Origin: Syngnathus acus
Lineage: Eukaryota > Chordata > Actinopteri > Syngnathiformes > Syngnathidae
Assembly: GCF_901709675.1 (NCBI RefSeq)
Contig: NC_051090.1
Location: forward strand, 62,001 to 126,000
DNA: 64,000 bases
Reading direction: 5' to 3'
Shown here: positions 13,630 to 30,698 of the stretch, piece by piece
How positions within the stretch are numbered: the first letter of the stretch is position 1
Layout: every line of letters starts with the position of its first letter
Made by a program: the position numbers and the translations under genes
Notes under the pieces: model-generated
The model's database searches: none
What the model saw: the letters and a program-made list of their open reading frames with translations, nothing else
Told to the model about the DNA's origin: nothing

Positions 13630-16600
13630 TCAGTCCGACTTGAGGGCATAGAGAACGTCGTCTTGGCTAACGTTAAGGCGAATACGCTGCAGGATCCCCA
13701 AGCGGCTGGTTTCCAGCAGTAACAATCTGCAGGCTCCCAGGCGCTGACAGACTGCCAGAACCTCCGATACGCCCGTCGACTGCAGACCCTCCACCCGACA
13801 CAAAGCCTGGTGCTGTATCAACACCTACGCACGAGGGTGGCAACGGTTCCGATGCGTGCTTTTTAATTGTGATTTGCTTCCTTTACCTGTTGGAAAGTGG
13901 CCTCCTCCAAACCCAAGCGCCGAAACTCTGCAATGACAGCGCGAAGGAAGAGCTGTTCCTGCACTGACGCAAACCTGAAAAGCACGCACCGTTACATCAT
14001 GGCATCAAATGGATGAATTGGAGCTCTTCCTGCACTGACACAAAAAGCACGCACCATTACTTCATGGCATCAAATGGATGAATGATTACGCTCAGGGTCT
14101 TACTTGATGCTTGCGATGTAGGAGGAAGAAAACATTTCGTTGAGCGCATCCATCACGTGATCCATCCCTACCAATCTTGCGACCGAAGTACGAGCGACGG
14201 CGTGCTCGCAGAGTTCCGCGGCTCGGCGACAGATATCCAAGCATCGACGCGCGTCGCCCGACAGAGCGGCCACCTGAGGAAAAGGGTACCCAACCTGAGG
14301 ACAAGGGTACCCACCCCGAGGACAAGGGTACCCACCCCGAGGACAAGGGTACCCACCCCGAGGACAAGGGTACCCACCCCGAGGACAAGGGAACCCACCC
14401 CGAGGACAAGGGAACCCACCCCGAGGACAAGGGAACCCACCCCGAGGACAAGGGAACCCACCCCGAGGACAAGGGAACCCACCCCGAGGACAAGGGAACC
14501 CACCCCTGGAGTAGCGAAGCAACTCATCTGCTAATGAGTGCTGGTCAGTACCTTCCTGGACACCAGCTGCAAAGCATCTTCTTCAAAGGCCTTGATTTTG
14601 TTCAAACGAGACATGATGATCTGCTGCAATTGCTTGTATCCATAGGGCTGGAATGACATTCGAGTTAAACCCTGCAAAAACAAGGACATCACCAATGCGT
14701 AAGAATAAAACAAAACACGGCCAATCCTGACACGGACGGACGGACGGCAGCTCCCTCCCAATTTTGCTCACCAGTCTGCTGGCCACTCTGTTGATCATGA
14801 TCCTCTCCGGCAGGTCCATAGTGTTTGCGATGGTCAAAACCACCAGGCGGGAATGGCGCCGCGTGGGCCAGTCAAACAGGTTATACATCACATTTTGCTT
14901 TCTGGTCCACAAGAGGTCCAACTACAGATGGAAGGTACATAGGACGTAAAAGTTGATTGAGGCTGAACAACACTTCATGGCTTCTAGAGATGTGGGCAAA
15001 AGTTGACATTCATGAATGCTTTCCTACAACTCAAGCTAGACATCGTCATTAGCTTGAACGCGTAAACAGGCCAACCAAAGTGTCTGGGAAGGGATTCAAC
15101 GGGCCTAAAATCATTTGGACTGCGCTGAAATGTTGCGGACTAGAGAAATTCCCAAACAAATTCAGTCTTGTACAAGCACGTGTTGTTTTCACAAATGAGA
15201 TGGGAACTTGTATTCCATTCCATGATTAGTACAAGTAGAACTAAAAAATGCTTCTTACTTCATCCACCAAGAGCACAGTGGTTTGCTTTCTGGGAGCAGG
15301 GTTGCTGAATCGCTTCTCCAAGAGTGAAGCTGCGTGGTCAGCTGTAGCCTTCTGACTCGTTAGTTTCTGGACAAAATGTTTGCAATGAGACTGTTGAAAA
15401 TGAACACACGCGCCCGTAACGCTACGGACTGACGGCTCAGCATAGAGAAGGCATGACCAGAGTACTACGTATTGACGTGACGCTCCTGGTCTGCTGAAGG
15501 CCTGCGCACATCTTCAACCCGAGTCTGGAAAAGGCTGAGCTTTTGTGCTGGCTGAAAACTTGCCTCCTAGCTTGCTTTCCATACATTTCAGTGGAGTGAA
15601 GGCAACATTAGTCAAAGAGCCACAAAGAGCCCTACTAGCAAGGCACCTACGTATATAGCATTCTGTGTGCTACGGAGTCAAGTCATTCCTGGGAATAAAT
15701 GTTCTGACTGAAAGGCACACACTGAAGACTTTGTTCACCTCAAGTATCTGAACATAGGCTTGATGAGGGTCTGTCATCTTCATCCCGTTGATCTCAACAA
15801 AGTGGAACGATGGGATCTCGTCGGCGTTTGCGGCATTCCGCAGACAACGAATCACCTCGTGCACTGTCGCGGTCTTGCCCGTCCCTGGCACACCCGAGAT
15901 GTACATGCACCTAAAACACATGGCGCAATGTCACTCTCATTTCATTTCATCTCAGATACGCTTTGTACCAGTTCAGGAAGATTCGCGATTTGGTCCTCTG
16001 GAATGTAATTGCTGCAGAGTGGTTGCCTCAGTAGAAATCCTGACAACCATTTAAGCCCTCTTATACACTCCCCCTCCCCTGCTTGGAGAAGGGGGCTAAG
16101 TGACAGAATCTGCTGTCGGGATTCTGCAACAAGATCTTAGGTGGCAACGTCGTATCAGCCCCGTCTGCTGCTTTTGCGAAGGGCTGCAAAAGTCAACTGC
16201 GTTCGTATATGCTGCCTTTGCCGGGTCCAGCTTGAAAATGCAAACACATTCTGAAAACTGTGTCAAACAACGAACGACTTGCAATCCATTTCGCAGTGTT
16301 CCTGGCAAAAAAATGTTCAAAAACTCTCACCCGCCTGTGCCATCAATGATTTTGCTTTCCACAAAGCTGTAAATGTCTTGAAACTCCTGCTCCCTGCAGG
16401 GTAGCGACTCGGGCACCGACGACACGTGTAACCTAAACAAGACAAATATTCAAACTTATTACATTTGATATACATGGATCGATCATCAAATGAAAAAGAT
16501 GACCATTGGATTTCTATTGCGCTTTTCCGTACAAGCATTATCCACACGCTCGTCCAGTCCGTTCACACTCAAACGATGGCTTTACACAAGTTGTGCTTGC

Positions 16601-17843
16601 GCATTGTTGGAATTTCAGTGCAGGTTTGAATTTTTTTTTTTTTTACCTTACCTTGTTCTGGCCACTTCTAATACGTAGTTCGGTTGTGGGGCTGGCATCA
16701 ACCTGCTGGGGATTGTGGGGGTGCCATGGCGAGGAGTATCACTTTCTCCCTGTGTAGATAAGTAGGTATTCATTAGTGCTAATGAGCTAAGAAGCCCGTG
16801 AACACGGGCAGATTTCATACCATTTACCTTCTTGCTGCGCGTTTTGCGGCACGTTCTAGCGGCGGACGGGCTTTTCTCCGAACGAGGCGGGAGACGCTCA
16901 GTCATACGCCGCCGTCTACCTTTCCTCGCTAGTTCACCTTCATCACCATCAATCATTTCCTCATCGTCACTGCTACTATACAGTGCCGTATTTGATGGGA
17001 CAAACTCTTCCTCGTCTTCTGTGTCCAAGTCCGGCTTTGGCTGGTCATCCAGAAGATTTCTGAGTCAGTCAGAAAGCTCACAAGTTGAACAACTTCAGTT
17101 ACGAATCAGAAACAGTGTTCAGTTTTTCATTTATCCTGCAAATCTGCCTAATCAGAAGCCTATCTGCCAAATTCAGACGACCGCGCTTAATGGTTGAGTC
17201 TTAACACGCACAATTGTTTTTTGATCCGAGAAGAAACGAGTTGAGCGGACTTCCTTTTGGATCTCTTGGGGAGTGTGGCGACGAGCAGCATTGGAGCGTT
17301 CTCATTGTCCACCTCGGCGGCCCTTGTGATGGAAGCATAGAATAAAGAAGAAAAACCAGATGAGAACGCTTCGAAGCAAAGGCTCCAAAAAACGTTTTTT
17401 ACGAAAGAAAGACTGGCATTTAAGGAGCAAGATTTCAATATTGAGGAGCAATTTATCTTCCAGGTTAGTCCTGAGGACCTGAAGCAAGGGTTAAATGAAA
17501 CAACAAAAAATATGACAATTGAATGGAGGAGTTGTCGAGATGCAGCCACTGAATATTTTCGCATTTGAGTTGCCGATTGAAAAGTCAAGTTTATTTATAT
17601 AGCCCTAAATCACAAGCAGTCTCAAAGGGCTTCACATATACAAAACAAATTGACAATTATTCTCAAAGCACGGAAGAAAAGGGAATTAAATCGCTATGTT
17701 CCGAGACGTCTGTTCTGACCTATCGTTGAATGTGTAACGCTAACCCATGAATTGATCAAACATTTAGAAAAGACGAGTAGTACTTACCCATATTCAAAGT
17801 TTTTCAGCTTCCTCAACGGTTCTCCTTGCTGTCTGGTTTTCAT
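13630..17843 (-). CDS. orc1: Origin recognition complex subunit 1, short form without BAH domain
   Basis: ORC1 is the ATP-binding subunit that initiates loading of MCM at replication origins. Twelve coding exons: 17788-17843, 17212-17322, 16828-17059, 16652-16749, 16331-16432, 15739-15910, 15259-15366, 14772-14921, 14552-14671, 14104-14273, 13887-13974, 13630-13824. They join in phase to 1602 nt, 533 aa (human 861). The C-terminal two thirds match human ORC1 closely: [20 protein letters not shown], Walker [19 protein letters not shown], Walker [47 protein letters not shown] and the winged-helix end [15 protein letters not shown]. An acidic disordered stretch is in the exon at 16828-17059. The N-terminal BAH domain is not found. 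The start is the first ATG in phase ([19 protein letters not shown]), 1 nt after an acceptor-like TTATTTCCAG, so an upstream exon is possible. AATAAA at 13437-13432. Confidence 0.9.
13948..14085. repeat. Imperfect tandem duplication overlapping an orc1 exon edge
   Basis: GAGCT(G/C)TTCCTGCACTGAC followed by AAAAGCACGCACC and CATGGCATCAAATGGATGAAT occurs at about 13950-14020 and again at 14022-14083. The first copy includes the 5' end of the exon 13887-13974 and its acceptor; the second lies fully in the intron as a broken exon fragment. Confidence 0.8.
14275..14507. repeat. 21-bp minisatellite filling an orc1 intron
   Basis: About eleven copies of a 21-bp unit (CCCCGAGGACAAGGGWACCCA) occupy most of the 278-bp intron between the orc1 exons 14552-14671 and 14104-14273. 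They start within a few bases of the splice acceptor. Because 21 is a multiple of three, all frames stay open, which creates several long spurious ORFs on both strands. The exons on either side read LVSRK / VAALSGD, as in human ORC1, so the repeat is intronic. Confidence 0.95.
17582..17660. mobile_element. Short fragment of a dispersed fish repeat (TTTATTTATATAGCCC type)
   Basis: The sequence AGTCAAGTTTATTTATATAGCCCTAAATCACAAGCAGTCTCAAAGGGCTTCACA looks like a very common interspersed repeat of teleost genomes. I recognise the motif from general knowledge, not from a search. It lies in the first visible orc1 intron. Confidence 0.5.
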
Positions 17844-17959
17844 TCTGGAAATAAGACAGTTAGACTTCACCGTTCTCGGCTTGGGCAATGCTGAACCATA
17901 ACAAGTTGGACGAGAACTATTCTTCTACCAACTCTGGACGACGCAAGGTGGCTGCTGCC

Positions 17960-17995
17960 ACCGGCCGTTTCCCGCGAGAATGACGTCACGTCCGC
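17960..17995 (-). promoter_or_regulatory. orc1 promoter: E2F site plus CRE palindrome
   Basis: About 130 bp upstream of the orc1 ATG, TTTCCCGC (17968-17975) is a consensus E2F site, and TGACGTCA (17981-17988) is a perfect CRE. They lie 5 bp apart. No TATA box is seen. ORC1 is a known E2F target in mammals and flies, so regulation at G1/S is a reasonable inference. Confidence 0.6.
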
Positions 17996-18195
17996 CAAAA
18001 AATGGAAACCTTGAGCACGTCTCATTTAGTGAAAGTTCTTCTGCTCATGCTGCATTCGAGGAAAGTGGGAGCTTTTCCGACTTCCAACAAGGAAAAGTGC
18101 ACGAGAACGCCTTTTTGAACTGGGAGCTCCGGGTTGCGATTTTTTTTTTCGTAGGCTACTTCTGGCATCATGTACACTTCTCAGCCAATCACGGA

Positions 18196-18462
18196 GCCAG
18201 AACCCGCCACGTCGTGCATATCATTAGCGGCAGAACCCGCCACGTCATGCATATCTTTAGCGGCAGAACCCGCTACGTCATGCATATCATTAGGGGCGGA
18301 ACCCGCTACGTCATGCATATCATTAGCGGCAGAACCTGCTACGTCATGCGCATCATTAGCGGCAGAACCCGCTACGTCATGCATATCATTAGCGCCAGAA
18401 CTCGTTACGTCATGCATATCATTAGCGGCAGATTCCGCGACGTCATCCATATCATTAGCACA
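18196..18462. repeat. 33-bp tandem array, eight units, each with CRE-like/ATGCAT core
   Basis: The unit is about AGAACCCGCTACGTCATGCATATCATTAGCGGC. Nearly every unit keeps ACGTCATGCATATC (a CRE half-site joined to an octamer-like word). The array lies about 200-480 bp upstream of the orc1 promoter and downstream of the gorab 3' end. Units differ by point changes, so it is not a fresh expansion. Because 33 is a multiple of three it creates open frames on both strands. Confidence 0.93.
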
Positions 18463-18469
18463 ACCGGTT

Positions 18470-19110
18470 GATGCGCATGTGTTATAAATTCATGGCATTG
18501 TGTCCATGATTGAATACATACAATTAACAGAGCCAAGGTAAATTCACAGTAATTATGTCTGTGAAAAACCTTGAATGCTTTTAATTTTTTATTTTGGAAT
18601 GCATGTTTGACAATTAGGTCTGCTATGTTTATGACAGGTTAGGTTGTGTTGTTTTTGTCAAGTTGTCATGACAAAGGCATCTTAAACAATGTCAACTTAG
18701 CATCAACAGTGACGTCAAGCCAAAATGTTCATTCATCACAAACCTGAATATGGCTTTCTGTGGAAAATGTCTGTGTGCACATGACGACGTGCGTCACTGT
18801 CACGTGGCTGACTGAGGTGCTGAAGGAGCGGGCACTTGACAAATTATTAGGCAACTATTAGTGCGCAGAATTTGGATGCAAGTGAATAAAAAAAATTTTT
18901 TTAAAAACAGACATTTTCCTATCTTACCCGTTTATTTTCATTTGTTAGGGAGAATAAGCAAACAGCTCAAAATGTAAACATTAAAAAAACCTAAATGACC
19001 ACCAATATATTCCTTTCAACAACAGTTCTAAAAAACATTTGGGTCAATATATACAAGTAAAGTGACAATGATACATGAGGAAAGCAGCATAATGGCTCAC
19101 GCACGCACAA
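18470..19110. other. gorab 3' flank, non-coding
   Basis: No coding signal. AATAAA on the minus strand at 18936-18931 is a likely gorab polyadenylation site, giving a 3' UTR of about 450 bp that includes most of the 90-bp repeats. Confidence 0.55.
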
Positions 19111-19465
19111 GCCAGTGTTTCATGCTGGAAATCCTTGTGCTTTCCAATCTTCCGCAGGCTGTACTTTGTGACTCAATTGATGGTCCACCTGGAGGCAGGA
19201 GCCAGTGTTTCATGCTGGAAATCCTTGTGCTTTCCAATCTTCCGCAGGCTGTACTTTGTGACTCAATTGATGGTCCACCTGGAGGCAGGAGCCAGTGTTT
19301 CATGCTGGAAATCCTTGTGCTTTCCAATCTTCCGCAGGCTGTACTTTGTGACTCAATTGATGGTCCACCTGGAGGCAGGAGCCAGTGTTTCATGCTGGAA
19401 ATCCTTGTGCTTTCCAATCTTCCGCAGGCTGTACTTTGTGACTCAATTGATGGTCCACCTGGAGG
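19111..19465. repeat. 90-bp minisatellite, four near-identical copies, overlapping the gorab stop
   Basis: Copies start at 19111, 19201, 19291 and 19381 and look identical base for base over the shared 85-90 bp, which points to recent expansion or gene conversion. The copy at 19381 encodes the last 25 or so residues and the stop codon of gorab; the other three fall in the 3' UTR. Confidence 0.97.
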
Positions 19466-20881
19466 CCATCGCTCTTCTGACTTTCCTCCTCTGTCAGCAT
19501 CCATTGCTCCGTTCCCTCCTGCCCTTCCGAGACACCATGGTGCTCTTTGGCACGTCCTTGCAGTTCAAGGCATCCCACGTGGTCTTCTTCCACCTTCTGG
19601 CTTTCCAGCTGCTCCTCAGTGACCTGAAGCTTCAACTCCTGCATCAGTCTTTCCAGCTTAAGGGCTTTGCGGCGCTCGTTTTGTTGGATGATAGCAAAAA
19701 GGTGCTCTGTCAGCTGTTCCTTTACGTCCGTTTTCTTGTGGAGATCCAACTTGGCCATCACATACTCTGCTTCTGCCTTTTCGTAGCGCTTTCTGGAAGA
19801 AACAAGGAAAGAAGATCAAAACCAAGACTGAAATGTCACTTCAATTCCTGATGTGTCAAATCAAGCAGACTCTGCCCAAAAAGTGGGTGTCTGTCAGTAA
19901 GTCCACCGCCACTCAACATTTTTATCCCCTAAGTGTTGGGCTTTAACTTTTGGTGCTAGAATGCAAAGTGTGTTCCTCACCTGGCAGTAGTGTAGTCCCA
20001 GCTGGCTTGCTCGATCTTTCCTCTTAGAATAGCGATGTCGTTCGAAACCATGTCATCAAGGGCTTGCAGCTCTTTCTGGATTCTCTTGAGCTTCACAGCC
20101 TCAGCTTGAGTTTGCTTGGACCTACATTGAGTGAGCGCTCATCTTCAGTTGCTTTTGATCTTTCGACATGACAGCCATGAGCCTCCCACCCTCCCTGTAT
20201 GTGGCTCAGCAAAGACACTTACTTTTCGGCTATGGTTTTTGCAAGCAGAGCCTTCTTGCGCTTATTTGCATCTTCGATCATTTTTTGCTCCCGTTGCAGT
20301 TGCTCCAGGCGAGTCTTGTCTCGACTGCAACAATGGAAGCAATGTGTTGAAATGAAAAATGGCATCATCGGTTTGGTGCAAATAAAGATCAAACAAAAGT
20401 ACTAACAGTTCGATTTCTTGTTTGTCAAGCTCCTTCACTTGCGGATTTGGCTTCTCTGCGGCAGCTTGACAGTTTGCTTGCGTCTTTTCTTCGATGAGCC
20501 TCTGCTGCGCGTCGCTTTTGGCAGCCGGGCTTCCTGCTGCCGCCATGTGCTCACACTCGGGTGGCAGCTTATTGAGCTGTTGCTCCGGCGGAAGTTGGAG
20601 GGACACGACTCCATTGCATACCTGAACCTCAGCCTGAACCTGAGCCTGAGCCTGAACGGCTCGCTGCACTAGATTCTCTCTTTGCACTTGTTGCCGACTC
20701 CGACCGGGCGCTCGTAGTTTGTGCTTGCTTGCTATCACGGAGTCTGTAACGATTGCATAAAGCGCCGTATTCTTGTGGAGCGAATCCAAACAAACGTCAG
20801 ACGAGAAAAGTTCAACGACAGGTTACCTTTTTGCTGCAATCTCCGCAGTTCACTTTCCGAGAAGCCAGCCCAACTACTCAT
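19390..20881 (-). CDS. gorab: RAB6-interacting golgin (GORAB)
   Basis: A coiled-coil trans-Golgi protein that binds RAB6 and the SCYL1/COPI scaffold; human loss causes gerodermia osteodysplastica. Five coding exons: 20827-20881, 20407-20743, 20223-20324, 19981-20121, 19390-19792. They join in phase to 1038 nt, 345 aa (human about 369). It starts [18 protein letters not shown], matching the conserved N-terminus. A Q-rich variable middle follows, then the coiled coil: [59 protein letters not shown] and [16 protein letters not shown]. The C-terminal 25 residues ([20 protein letters not shown] onward) are encoded by the first unit of the 90-bp minisatellite, unlike the usual GORAB tail. gorab and tspan1 are divergent, with starts about 500 bp apart. 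Confidence 0.93.
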
Positions 20882-21386
20882 TTTATCGTTTCAAACTTAC
20901 ATTTAAAATCAAGAGAAGGGGTGAGCTGGATCGCGTCAGTTACAGGACAATCAAAACGTAAAGTTGACAGCAGCACTCAAGAAGTCGACACAGCCATGTT
21001 TCTCCCCTCCCTTTCTCCCTCGGAAGATGATGATGATGATGATGATGCCACGTCAAGGACCAACAAAGCAAGCATTGAGTTGTCCCAAGACGCGCCTGAA
21101 CGGAAAAACAAACTAGAGTGATCGAATTCGTGCATAAACCTTTTTTTGTTTGGATTTGTAATTGGAAAAGTAAAAACGGACTATTTTTTCCAATTGTTTT
21201 TCAACCATCACTTGTGCCCGTGTGTGCGTGCGTGTGTGTGCGTGTGCGTGCGTGCGTGCGCGCCCGCGTGTGTGCCCGCGTGCATGAACGTCATTTACAT
21301 TGCAGTGCAAGGTGATTTTGCATTCATTCTGCTCTTCCAAGTGAGCCACACAGGTGTCTTTTTCTTTTTTTCTTCTAATTAGTAAG
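20882..21386. promoter_or_regulatory. Divergent gorab/tspan1 intergenic region
   Basis: About 500 bp between the two start codons. It holds a (GAT)n run at 21025-21050 and a purine/pyrimidine alternating block at about 21222-21290 (GTGCGTGCGTGTGTGTGCG...), which has Z-DNA-forming composition. tspan1 exon 1 begins after an acceptor-like TCTAATTAG, so a non-coding first exon probably lies here. Confidence 0.55.
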
Positions 21387-23090
<1,704 letters not shown>

Positions 23091-25024
23091 GAGTGGCAAA
23101 CACAAATGGATCACCAAGTACGTAGCGTGAATTCATGCGGCCACCCGGCCGACGGTAGCAGCCCTGCCCTCCACTACACCCGGGATGACTGCAACCTTCA
23201 AAAGTGAGCAAGGAGAGCCTGGAGCAAGACATCTCTGCTAACTCAATCAGAAGCAAATTTGGCTTCCTCCATATGAAAATGTCGATGCAAAAGAAAACTC
23301 AGCCATTGGCAAATTCTGTGGTTTTCAACTCACCGAAACGGCTGGCTCAATGTCAACTTTAGCGCTTGTTAACATTAACTGTAGGTAACACCAACAAATC
23401 TAAAATACAAGGATTTATTTGTATTATCAGCACTCCACTGGTGCGAACGGTCGTCCATCCATCTGTGCGTGCCCCGTAATCGGCTAGCAAAACTCGGCAC
23501 GTCGGTCATTGACTAGTGACTACGACCAGGCAGAGAAGAACAAACAATTGTGGAGTGAAAAAGAGTTTTCCGCAACTTTAATGTCACTTGGAGTTGTACA
23601 AATCAGAATATTCTTGATGTTCATGCATTTTCCAGGGCCTCAATCGGAATATTTTCTCAGTTTGATGTCCTACAAAGAAAAGAAATCCAACCAGAGGCAA
23701 CTGAGCCATGCAGTCAATATTAAAAACCCACAGGGCTTTTTAAAGAACCATCCTCAACCTCCACAGTTAAAAATACATATGCAACATTTTTCCTCAAAAT
23801 ATATACATATATATACACATACATACATGATCATCATTTTGAATCTTGAAATAGAGACAAAAGAAAAGCAAACACTTTCATTGATAAGGGACAAATAAAT
23901 ACAGATAACTTAAACAGTTTGTGGCCGAAGCTCTCAGTAGTTAAAAGAAAGAAAATTTGACACCATAACTATGTAACACTGCTCTTTTCTTTAATCAGTC
24001 AACTTTTCTGGATGGGTTTTTTTTCCCCCCAAATTTGCCTGTTTGTTTGTTTGTTTCTCTTCCACGTCAGGTTTTCATGTACGTATATGATTAAAGGATG
24101 AGGTTCATCAACAGGTGGATTTGGTTTTCCTTGAAACATCATCGGCACTGTATGAATTACAATGTATGGTCAAATCAAGAGTGCACAAGCTGACTGATGA
24201 GAGTAAAGACATTTTTGAAATCAGGGTAAAAACTGACATTGAGTGCCACAAATCCATTAAGTGCCACAAATCCATCTCGGACTAAAATGTGCTGTTGACC
24301 ATTTTCTTTCTTAGGCAAACACCATGATCCTGTTTATTGCGTGGGATGTGTTCCAAACCAACCCGTAGTAGCTGGGCCTTTTTTTTTTTTTTTAGATACA
24401 TCGTCTCATACCTCCCATGCGCTTTTAACACGACAGCTTGTTCTGACACATTTGAAATGCAATGTAACCCGTTGAAAAGAAAATAGTGCACAGTATTGAT
24501 AGGTGCTGTGTGTTGTGTTGTGGCTAGGTAGTTTGGGTTGAGTCTTGTCTTGCGTTCTCAAAAGAACAGCTGTATAATTTCTATCCTTCTCCAACCCTGG
24601 ACTAATTTCCATTCAAGAAAGCCTCCAATCAGCTTGATTAGCGGAGCAAATGTTCATTATTTGAAATATGGACATTATTCAGCTATTTTGATGTACTTCC
24701 AATACTGTACAGTATTTATATGAACATAAAAAGCACTTTAAAAAGGGATTGCAATAAAGTGCCTACAAAGTAGGTATCTTCTGCAGAAAAATCAAGCAAT
24801 ATAGTAATGGGGGAAAATTGTTCATCAAATAGGTTCCCACCATTTTTAGGCAAATAGAATCAAAGTCCCTTAGCAATGGCAGATTGATTTAGCAGTGTTT
24901 TGTTATCATAAAAAAAGGAAAGTTTGCAGGTCCTGTGTTGAAGAATTTCTTAAGGCCTGAGCTGGTTCAAATGTTGTGGTGGTGAGCAGGCTTTAAGTCT
25001 GTCTGTGTGTGTGTGGGGGGGGGG
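23091..25024. other. tspan1 3' UTR and pomgnt1 3' UTR (convergent)
   Basis: No coding exon recognised. On the plus strand AATAAA lies at 24753-24758; on the minus strand AATAAA lies at 24338-24333. If both are used, the two 3' UTRs overlap by about 400 bp. Confidence 0.5.
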
Positions 25025-29997
<4,973 letters not shown>

Positions 29998-30698
29998 TCC
30001 GCTACAAATCTTGTCCTCGTCGTCAGTGGCAAAAAGTACCAATTAGGCGCATCATCTATCTAATCATTAGAAGAATCATTAGATTCGAATGCAAAGAAAC
30101 ACAACAGCGACAAGCTGGCCTGAAAGCATTTCACCGAACCTCGTCGAAGGACAACGAGCGACCCAACTGTGTGCACGTCGCATGGTTGTATCAAGTGCAG
30201 AAATCGCCCGCTCGCTAGAACAATCAAACGAGGTAAAGACCTACCTACTTTTTCTGCAACATGCCGATTGAAGGATCTGTCGCAGGATCCGTGACGTCAC
30301 ACAAATGACGTCTCTCTTGACTCTCTGGTTTCCGGTTGGCTGCTGCGGCTGCGGCTGCGGCTGCGGCTGCCGCTGCTGAACTCCAACACACGGTATCGCG
30401 GCCCTCTCCACTGCCACCAAGTGGGCGAATGTGTGTAGTCACTTGAATGGCCGATCTAACGTGATCATGCTAGACCCGTCTTTGTATTCCATATGAAAAG
30501 ATACATGTTATTTGGTCAACTAAATGAAGACGACGCACGCACAACAGATCTTTTCCGAATGAAAGTTGACGTCACCGTCCAGAGTCCAAGAACAAGGGCC
30601 ATGGTTTACTGCGCCATAAAAGCTTGAACTGATCTTGTGGTGCAGCACCCAAAGCAACACGTAAGAGTGAGTTCCTTGGGAGAAACAGCAGCTACACG
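29998..30698. promoter_or_regulatory. Divergent pomgnt1/IFIT intergenic region
   Basis: It holds the pomgnt1 5' UTR and promoter on the minus strand and the IFIT promoter on the plus strand. A (GGCTGC)n run lies at about 30337-30372. Near IFIT a TATA-like CATAAAAG (about 30614) and a CRE-like TGACGTCA (about 30568) precede the start. I found only weak ISRE-like words (for example GAATGAAAGT near 30557), not a clean GAAANNGAAA element. Confidence 0.45.

Noticed and set aside
14082-14534. Long repeat-containing ORFs on both strands over the 21-bp VNTR
   Set aside because: The unit length is a multiple of three with no stop, so all frames stay open; the flanking orc1 exons show that this is an intron.
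17302-17588. Longer orc1 exon 2 starting at about 17470 (two alternative frames)
   Set aside because: From the exon-1 donor the 17470 acceptor leads to a stop in its frame; the acceptor at 17323 keeps phase on both sides. The longer frame looks like translated intron (Phe/Ser-rich).
18170-18487. CRISPR-like array or a repeat protein over the 33-bp units
   Set aside because: There are no unique spacers between units and this is vertebrate DNA; the ORFs arise because 33 is divisible by three.
19062-19851. Plus-strand 186- and 238-aa ORFs across the 90-bp repeats
   Set aside because: They are antisense to the gorab last exon and its repeats; the gorab frame has clear homology and exon phases.
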